A stretch of 64,000 bases of DNA from Plantibacter flavus (GTDB lineage: Bacteria; Actinomycetota; Actinomycetes; Actinomycetales; Microbacteriaceae), in assembly GCF_900177615.1 (NCBI RefSeq), contig NZ_FXAP01000003.1:310001-374000 (forward strand). The letters run 5' to 3'. Of the stretch, positions 60,048 through 64,000 are shown piece by piece. Both the position numbers and the translations under genes were made by a program. Position 1 is the stretch's first letter, and each line of letters begins with the position of its first letter. Below the pieces are notes generated by a model. The model searched no databases, was not told where the DNA came from, and was given only the letters and a program-made list of their open reading frames with translations.

Positions 60048-61441
60048 GCCTGTTGTGGAGCGGTGCCCCCGGGCTCGCGGACACGCTGGATGCGGAGCAG
60101 CTCCTCCCAGGCATGCCGTCCATCGTGCGGGATGCCCAGTCGACCCTCGAACTGACGATGAAGGAATGCCAGTTCATCGGCACGTCACTCGATCGGATCA
60201 CGGTCGGCGAATGGTCAGGGCCGGCAGCGGCGACGTTCCGTTCGACGTTCGCAGCGATGCCGGCGGCGTGGACGGACGCTGCAGCGGTCATGGCGAACGC
60301 CCATACGGCACTCGACGACTACCGCAACGCGTTCTTGAACGCCATCGACCTCGTCGAGCAGGCGATCCGCACCTGGCAACTCGGGCAACGGCTCACCGCT
60401 GAGGCATTGGAAGACGAGCGCTCCGCAGCGCAGCGCCAGTGCGCGGCCGACGACAGCGACCCGTTCCTCCCGACACCGATGGTGACGATCTTGGCCGTCG
60501 ACCCCGGTGCGCGGTGGCGCACGCAGGCCGAGGAGGACCTCGCGGCGGCGAGAGCCATGCTCGCGTCGGCGGGTGACACGGCCGCCGCCTCGATCGAGTC
60601 CCTGGCGCAGCGCGCGCCCGAACAACCCTTCTGGGAGGGGTTCTGGGACGTCACCGACACCGTCGTCCGGTTCCCCGGCGAGGTCGTCGAGGGATTCCTG
60701 CTCTCCGGCTGGGAGGTGGTCGACACCGCATGGGAGTTCTCACCGGCGAACCACCTCCTCCGCCTGCTGACCGAGGGTCCGGCCGCGGAGTGGGCGCACC
60801 TGCTGTCGATCGGCGACGGACTGGCTGCACTCGTCGGCGCCATGGCGGAGGATCCACTCGCGGTCGTGGGTGCCCTCGTCGAGGAGGCGTTCGGGCTCTC
60901 GGATTGGAACGATCATCCTGGAAGGGTCGTCGGGCGATTCGTGTTCGCAGCCGCCGGTCTGGTCGGAGGCGGCGGGGCGGGACTCGGCGCGCGTGGCGGG
61001 AAGAGCGCAGCCGACGTCGGGGCGGCTGTGCCGAAGCTCGACACGGTGCCGCCCATCCCGGTGACCGGAAAACTCCCGTTCGATCGGGTGGCGTCGCTCT
61101 TCGCGAAGGGCGACGCCGCAGCGCCCCTGACCGTTGCCGGCCGTGAGCTGGGCGGTACGTTGAATCCGACCGGCTCGACGAGGTTGTACGACACGAGCCA
61201 TCTCCCCGACGCCGAGCTCGCCGCCGAAGCCCGCCGCATCGCCACCGAACTCGCTGGCGGAAAGGAGCTGAAGCCGACGGCGAAAGAGGGGGTCTGGAAC
61301 GCGAAACTCGAAGACGGCACGACGATCAACCTCCGGGAGATCTCGACGTCAGGAGTATCCCGTTGGACCATCGACATCATCAACCCGGCGCTCATCGAGC
61401 GCGGACTATCGAAGAAGCGATTGGAGATCAAGCTGCAATGA
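60044..61441 (+). CDS. T7SS-type polymorphic toxin
   Basis: 465 residues. Residues ~1-120 are a helical WXG-like leader with Trp57-Ser-Gly59 in GEWSGPAAATFRSTF. About 190-345 is a middle part with amphipathic and Gly-rich hydrophobic stretches (FVFAAAGLVGGGGAGLGARG). After a Pro hinge, residues ~380-465 form a small separate C-terminal module with TINLREISTSGVSRWTIDI and the end KRLEIKLQ; similar modules end other bacterial polymorphic toxins, but I cannot assign an activity. No T7SS core gene lies in the window. The stop overlaps the immunity ATG. Confidence 0.75.
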   Translation: MSLLWSGAPGLADTLDAEQLLPGMPSIVRDAQSTLELTMKECQFIGTSLDRITVGEWSGPAAATFRSTFAAMPAAWTDAAAVMANAHTALDDYRNAFLNAIDLVEQAIRTWQLGQRLTAEALEDERSAAQRQCAADDSDPFLPTPMVTILAVDPGARWRTQAEEDLAAARAMLASAGDTAAASIESLAQRAPEQPFWEGFWDVTDTVVRFPGEVVEGFLLSGWEVVDTAWEFSPANHLLRLLTEGPAAEWAHLLSIGDGLAALVGAMAEDPLAVVGALVEEAFGLSDWNDHPGRVVGRFVFAAAGLVGGGGAGLGARGGKSAADVGAAVPKLDTVPPIPVTGKLPFDRVASLFAKGDAAAPLTVAGRELGGTLNPTGSTRLYDTSHLPDAELAAEARRIATELAGGKELKPTAKEGVWNAKLEDGTTINLREISTSGVSRWTIDIINPALIERGLSKKRLEIKLQ

Positions 61442-61830
61442 CAACCGATGACGCACCCTTGAGCCAAGAAGACCTGCAGTACATCGCAGGGACGAGCGAC
61501 TGGCAGGAACTCGACTCTGTCTGGGACAACTTCGACACCCCTGGCGGAATGAAACCGATCCTGCACAACCTGCAGACGTTCGTTGAACGTCGTGACGGTT
61601 TCCTCTGGACCCTGGAACGACTCCTCCAGCACGGCCACATCCGTCTGCTCTGGTGGACCGACAAGTCGTTGGTCACCGGCACCCCCGAGGAACAGGTCGA
61701 CATCATCCGCCAAGCCTTCCCCGAAGACGACGAGGGCATGGAAGAGGGCCTCTGGTTCTACCCCGTCGGTTGCCCCGTCGGCGTCATCTGGCAATGGCCC
61801 GGCCGCAACCCCATCCCCTTCACCGAATGA
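61438..61830 (+). CDS. Putative immunity protein, copy 1 (DUF596-like)
   Basis: 130 residues, acidic, no signal peptide, so cytoplasmic. ELDSVWDNFDTPGG, DGFLWTLERLL, HGHIRLLWWTDKSLVTGTPE, EEQVDIIRQAFPEDDEGM and CPVGVIWQWPGRNP follow the layout I recall for DUF596 proteins found beside toxins. ATG overlaps the toxin TGA (ATGA) and GGAG inside the toxin's last codons is its ribosome site, giving tight toxin-immunity coupling. Three further paralogues follow. Confidence 0.75.
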   Translation: MTTDDAPLSQEDLQYIAGTSDWQELDSVWDNFDTPGGMKPILHNLQTFVERRDGFLWTLERLLQHGHIRLLWWTDKSLVTGTPEEQVDIIRQAFPEDDEGMEEGLWFYPVGCPVGVIWQWPGRNPIPFTE

Positions 61831-62133
61831 CGGCGCCGTGCGCCCTTCGACACCTCGACAAGCTCGGTGCGGCACGGCACCGAGATCGAATCCCGGCGAT
61901 CGACGAACCAATCCCCACTCGCCGGGCCAATCCGGGTCCCTGAGCCAATCCCGGTCCCTGAGCCAATCCCGGTCCCTGACCCCATCCCCGGTCGCTGAGC
62001 TTGTCGAAGCGCCCACGAGGAACCGCCGCATGACGACAAGCACCACCCGGACCACCCTTCGACAAGCTCAGGGACCGAGACGGTGATCATGGGCAGAGAC
62101 GGCCCGACGGGCGAACCTGGAGATCAAACTGCA
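61831..62133. repeat. 303-nt repeat-rich spacer between immunity copies 1 and 2
   Basis: No convincing gene. Contains 18-bp tandem units CCAATCCCGGTCCCTGAG starting at 61928 (3.5 copies), a GGTCGCTGAGCTTGTCGAAGC element, and CCCTTCGACAAGCTCAGGGA plus CC at 62055-62076 in the opposite sense. The final 20 nt repeat the toxin 3' end (CTGGAGATCAAACTGCA before the ATG). Confidence 0.75.
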
Positions 62134-62526
62134 ATGACGTCGACTCGACCACCGCTCACCCCAGAACAGCTCGCCTACATTGCAGGAGGCAGCGAATGGC
62201 AAGAACTGGACTCGGTCTGGCTGTATTTCGATCAGCCACTCGGGTACCCCTTCCTCCCGCACGCACTGGACACCTTCGTCGAACGTCGTGAGGGGTTCCT
62301 CTGGACCCTGAAGCGACTGCTCGAGCACGGCCACATCCGTCTGCTCTGGTGGACCGACAAGTCATTGGTCACCGGCACCCCCGAGGAACAGGTCGACATC
62401 ATCCGCCAAGCCTTCCCCGAAGACGACGAGGGCATGGAAGAGGGCCTCTGGTTCTACCCCGTCGGATGCCCCGTCGGCGTCATCTGGCAATGGCCAGGCC
62501 GCAACCCCATCCCCTTCACAGAGTGA
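62134..62526 (+). CDS. Putative immunity protein, copy 2 (divergent N-half)
   Basis: 130 residues. Start set by homology with copy 1; an upstream in-frame ATG at 62083 would add 17 residues. Residues 1-55 differ strongly from copy 1 (LPPLTPEQLAY-like start PPLTPEQLAYIAGGSEW and VWLYFDQPLGYPFLPHALDT), while residues ~60-130 are identical to copy 1 except near position 60-64. The boundary inside the gene points to recombination between paralogues. Preceded by the toxin-tail remnant carrying the GGAG ribosome site. Confidence 0.7.
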   Translation: MTSTRPPLTPEQLAYIAGGSEWQELDSVWLYFDQPLGYPFLPHALDTFVERREGFLWTLKRLLEHGHIRLLWWTDKSLVTGTPEEQVDIIRQAFPEDDEGMEEGLWFYPVGCPVGVIWQWPGRNPIPFTE

Positions 62527-62777
62527 CACCGCCTATCGTGCGCCCTTCGACACGCTCAGGGACCTGATGGAAGCGTCTCAGGGACCGGTGGAGGCGACTC
62601 AGGGACCGACCCTTGGTCGCTGACCCCATCCCCGGTCGCTGAGCCTGTCGAAGCGCCCACGAGAAACCGCCGCATGACGACAAACACCACCCGGACCACC
62701 CTTCGACAAGCTCAGGGACCGACACGGTGATCATGGGCAGAGACGGCCCGACGGACGAAACTGGAGATCAAACTGCA
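62527..62777. repeat. Repeat-rich spacer between immunity copies 2 and 3
   Basis: 251 nt with CCCTTCGACACGCTCAGGGA at its start, several CTCAGGGACCGG units, an inverse GGTCGCTGAGCCTGTCGAAG, and CCCTTCGACAAGCTCAGGGA followed by CC around 62699-62720. Almost identical to the next spacer (one difference noticed, CACGCTC versus CAAGCTC). Confidence 0.75.
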
Positions 62778-63170
62778 ATGACAACCGATGACGCACCCCT
62801 GAGCCGAAAAGACCTGCAGTACATCGCAGGAGGGAGCGAATGGCAGGAACTCGACTCGGTCTGGGACAACTTCGACACCCCCGGCGGAATGAAACCGATC
62901 CTGCACAACCTGCAGACGTTCGTTGAACGTCGTGACGGTTTCCTCTGGACCCTGGAACGGCTCCTCGAGCACGGCCACATCCGTCTGCTCTGGTGGACCG
63001 ACAAGTCATCGGTCACCGGCACCCCGGAGGAACAGGTCGACATCATCCGCCAGGCATTCCCCGAAGACGACGAGGGCATGGAAGACGGTCGCTGGTTCTT
63101 CTACGACGAGAGCCAAGTCGGCGTCATCTGGCAATGGCCAGGCCGCAACCCCATCCCCTTCACGGAATGA
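62778..63170 (+). CDS. Putative immunity protein, copy 3
   Basis: 130 residues. Residues 1-100 are near-identical to copy 1 (changes such as QE to RK at positions 10-11, TSD to GSE, SL to SS), but the segment near 104-114 differs: GRWFFYDESQVGV instead of GLWFYPVGCPVGV. It thus combines a copy-1-like N-half with its own C-terminal loop. Starts exactly 644 nt after copy 2. Lacks its own toxin gene, so it may protect against a sibling's variant toxin (inference). Confidence 0.7.
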   Translation: MTTDDAPLSRKDLQYIAGGSEWQELDSVWDNFDTPGGMKPILHNLQTFVERRDGFLWTLERLLEHGHIRLLWWTDKSSVTGTPEEQVDIIRQAFPEDDEGMEDGRWFFYDESQVGVIWQWPGRNPIPFTE

Positions 63171-63421
63171 CACCGCCTATCGTGCGCCCTTCGACAAGCT
63201 CAGGGACCTGATGGAAGCGTCTCAGGGACCGGTGGAGGCGACTCAGGGACCGACCCTTGGTCGCTGACCCCATCCCCGGTCGCTGAGCCTGTCGAAGCGC
63301 CCACGAGAAACCGCCGCATGACGACAAACACCACCCGGACCACCCTTCGACAAGCTCAGGGACCGACACGGTGATCATGGGCAGAGACGGCCCGACGGAC
63401 GAAACTGGAGATCAAACTGCA
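63171..63421. repeat. Repeat-rich spacer between immunity copies 3 and 4
   Basis: Near-exact copy of 62527-62777, including the toxin-tail remnant GAAACTGGAGATCAAACTGC just before the ATG. CCCTTCGACAAGCTCAGGGA occurs twice (near 63186 and 63343). Confidence 0.75.
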
Positions 63422-63814
63422 ATGACAACCGATGACGCACCCCTGAGCCGAAAAGACCTGCAGTACATCGCAGGAGGGAGCGAATGGCAGGAACTCGACT
63501 CGGTCTGGGACAACTTCGACACCCCCGGCGGAACGAAACCGATCCTGCACAACCTGCAGACGTTCGTTGAACGTCGTGACGGTTTCCTCTGGACCCTGGA
63601 ACGGCTCCTCGAGCACGGCCACATCCGCCTGCTCTGGTGGACCGACAAGTCATCGGTCACCGGCACCCCGGAGGAACAGGTCGACATCATCCGCCAGGCA
63701 TTCCCCGAAGACGACGAGGGCATGGAAGACGGTCGCTGGTTCTTCTACGACGAGAGCCAAGTCGGCGTCATCTGGCAATGGCCCGGCCGCAACCCCATCC
63801 CCTTCACGGAATGA
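63422..63814 (+). CDS. Putative immunity protein, copy 4
   Basis: 130 residues, one amino acid different from copy 3 (GGTKPILH instead of GGMKPILH) and about three base changes over the gene. Starts 644 nt after copy 3. With its spacer it is a very recent tandem duplicate, or is being homogenised with copy 3. Probably expressed from its own ribosome site (GGAG in the remnant toxin tail). Confidence 0.7.
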   Translation: MTTDDAPLSRKDLQYIAGGSEWQELDSVWDNFDTPGGTKPILHNLQTFVERRDGFLWTLERLLEHGHIRLLWWTDKSSVTGTPEEQVDIIRQAFPEDDEGMEDGRWFFYDESQVGVIWQWPGRNPIPFTE

Positions 63815-64000
63815 CACCGCCCAGCGTGCGCCCTTCGACAGGCTCAGGGACCGAGGGACGGGCAGCGACTGGAGGAGGCCGCCCGGGGGCACCCTTCGAC
63901 AAGCTCAGGGACCGGTTGAGGCGGCTCAGGGACCGGTTGAGGCGGCTCGGGGACCGGTGGAGGCGGCTCAGGGACCGTCGGAGGTGCAACGGCTGAGGGA
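63815..64000. repeat. Terminal repeat field with 21-bp tandem units
   Basis: CCCTTCGACA(G/A)GCTCAGGGACC at 63831 and 63892, then four 21-bp units CTCAGGGACCGGTTGAGGCG+G at 63904, 63925, 63946 (variant) and 63967 (variant). The period is a multiple of three, but the encoded Arg/Leu string looks accidental. The field runs off the right edge. Confidence 0.75.

Noticed and set aside
62034-62086. 18-codon ORF (MTTSTTRTTLRQAQG) repeated in each spacer as a small peptide gene
   Set aside because: Half of it is the TTCGACAAGCTCAGGG repeat and it has no clear ribosome site; repetition follows from the duplication.
62083-62133. Earlier ATG giving 147-residue immunity proteins (also at 62727 and 63371)
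   Set aside because: Copy 1 must start at the ATGA junction with the toxin, and the extra 17 codons correspond to the toxin-tail remnant and ribosome site read in another frame.
63904-63987. CRISPR array from regularly spaced repeats near the right edge
   Set aside because: Units are directly adjacent 21-mers with no spacers, and no cas genes are present.

Overview
The window is high-GC DNA (roughly 68-70 %) packed with short-gap genes that often overlap by 1-4 nt (ATGA or TGATG junctions). GTG starts, TetR/MarR/GntR/PadR/DeoR regulators, T7SS-type WXG proteins, a Rox-like monooxygenase and YtrA/DUF3618/YihY gene types all point to an actinobacterium. My best guess is Microbacteriaceae (Plantibacter/Curtobacterium-like). 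No rRNA, tRNA, transposase, integrase or CRISPR array was seen. The taxonomic call is inference.

Layout. 1-9.4 kb: a truncated carboxylesterase; hxlB-hxlA (formaldehyde fixation by the ribulose monophosphate route) divergent from an unusual kinase-like LuxR regulator; small membrane, SDR, PadR, DUF1349, YigZ and response-regulator genes. 9.5-12.8 kb: a xylose-type ABC importer. 12.9-24.1 kb: a CPBP protease, then a glycan-use locus. In that locus a 2-hydroxyacid dehydrogenase, DUF2264, binding protein, two permeases and a DUF624 protein run leftward, and a heparinase II/III protein plus a DeoR/LacI-hybrid regulator run rightward. 24.2-29.8 kb: nuclease-like, EF-G-binding, aminotransferase, MarR/F420-reductase-like and beta-propeller genes. 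29.9-38.7 kb: a homoprotocatechuate (4-hydroxyphenylacetate) meta-cleavage cluster, hpaH-hpaI-hpaG/rraA-gntR-hpaE-hpaD, with an MHS-type transporter and palindromic GntR operators. 38.8-55.2 kb: accessory enzymes and regulators (GNAT fusion, TetR/DUF418/epoxide hydrolase fusion, YtrA-ABC exporter, Rox-like monooxygenase, TetX-like monooxygenase, TetR/quinone oxidoreductase, others). 55.3-59.1 kb: a holin-like/DUF3618/YihY envelope operon and a lactonase-SDR pair.

59.2-64.0 kb is the most unusual part. An SseB-like gene, a small WXG100-like gene and a 465-aa T7SS-type polymorphic toxin overlap one another. They are followed by four tandem copies of a 130-aa putative immunity gene (DUF596-like). 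The last three start at exact 644-bp spacing; each carries a remnant of the toxin's last codons and sits in a dense field of TTCGACAAGCTCAGGGACC-type repeats.

A second global feature is a set of long intergenic inverted repeats in several sequence families. Many have one arm that contains the stop codon of the neighbouring gene. They look like genome-specific, often bidirectional, transcription terminators.
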